Shown here in pieces: positions 63,907 to 64,000 of a DNA stretch of 64,000 bases. The stretch is from positions 1,214,077 through 1,278,076 of the forward strand of contig NZ_CM001436.1 of NCBI RefSeq assembly GCF_000243255.1, in the 5' to 3' direction. Each line of letters opens with the position of its first letter. Position 1 is the first letter of the stretch. The notes below the pieces were generated by a model. It did no database searches and was not told the origin of the DNA. It was given only the letters and a program-made list of their open reading frames with translations. The stretch is from Methanoplanus limicola DSM 2279 (GTDB lineage Archaea > Halobacteriota > Methanomicrobia > Methanomicrobiales > Methanomicrobiaceae). The translations under genes and the position numbers were made by a program.

Positions 63907-64000
63907 ATGACGCATGAGAGACTGCTTCAGACTGTAATCAGTATCCTTCTTATGGCGGGCTACAATATCTCGGAGAGATGTGGCATACGCCCCAGAAGCT
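63907..64000 (+). CDS. Archaeal HTH-type regulator, N-terminus only
   Basis: The first 31 codons are in the window: MTHERLLQTVISILLMAGYN followed by ISERCGIRPRS. This matches the start of a conserved archaeal protein annotated as putative HTH-type transcriptional regulator (pattern LL..VI.IL.MAGY.VSE.C.IRPRSFD). The gene is divergent from tiaS, and the two starts are only 55 nt apart, so their promoters overlap. The rest lies beyond the window. Confidence 0.75.
   Translation, partial: MTHERLLQTVISILLMAGYNISERCGIRPRS

Overview
The window is chromosomal DNA from a methanogenic archaeon of the Methanomicrobiales type (Methanoplanus/Methanolacinia-like; this is an inference from gene content, no search was run). 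Diagnostic features are an archaeal 7S SRP RNA, deoxyhypusine synthase, an aIF2-gamma/Rpo7/Spt4/S24e/S27Ae/Kae1-Bud32 operon, L40e, TiaS, AglB, archaeal-type RPA, the YcaO-type methanogenesis marker 1 and NikR. Many genes have a TATA box about 26 nt before the start codon and no leader; others have GGAG/GGTGA ribosome binding sites.

Layout. 1-5 kb: malate dehydrogenase (cut by the window edge), SRP RNA, a zinc-finger methyltransferase-like protein, hexuloisomerase, an unknown protein, a METTL-like methyltransferase and an IMPACT/YigZ protein. 5-9.7 kb: a CAU-anticodon tRNA, an ABC exporter, a small membrane protein, and a MarR / methyltransferase / flavodoxin-ferredoxin operon. 9.7-16.2 kb: a PAS histidine kinase, a HEAT protein, deoxyhypusine synthase with PyrF, a collapsed MerR gene, a free-standing glycyl-radical domain overlapping a CbiZ fusion, and a DUF1858 protein. 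16.4-20.6 kb: a tandemly duplicated two-gene RPA cassette, followed by a phage-type ORF. 21.4-25.7 kb: a soluble chemoreceptor with CheW and a KhtTU-like antiporter pair. 25.8-35 kb: an accessory stretch with a MerR-like coiled-coil protein, a chagasin-like inhibitor, an MFS exporter, a Usp-BCCT pair, a decayed HicAB locus, a duplicated-domain lipoprotein, an OLD-like ATPase with a broken DUF4276 partner, and tRNA-Val. 35-44.5 kb: MFS, hydrolase, APH-like kinase, tRNA-Gly, HtpX, Thi4, a DUF1917-like protein, L40e, XTPase, GNAT and an APC permease. 44.7-48.9 kb: a 1396-residue soluble REC/multi-PAS/GAF histidine kinase. 49.2-54.2 kb: the conserved information-processing operon. 54.6-56.9 kb: NikR, DUF2098, methanogenesis marker 1 and a relic IS200/IS605-type element. 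57-64 kb: AglB, asparagine synthetase, a glycosyltransferase, TiaS and the start of an HTH regulator.

The most interesting signals are: (1) a 30-bp element, 28/30 identical, directly upstream of the TATA boxes of both the first RPA cassette and an unknown 138-aa gene 13 kb away, suggesting co-regulation of an uncharacterised protein with ssDNA-binding proteins; (2) the RPA cassette duplication with divergent promoters; (3) several genes caught decaying (HicA, DUF4276, MerR-GyrI); (4) an IS605-like element reduced to its two terminal hairpins; (5) operator-like repeats lying between TATA box and start for the MarR operon and the OLD-like ATPase.
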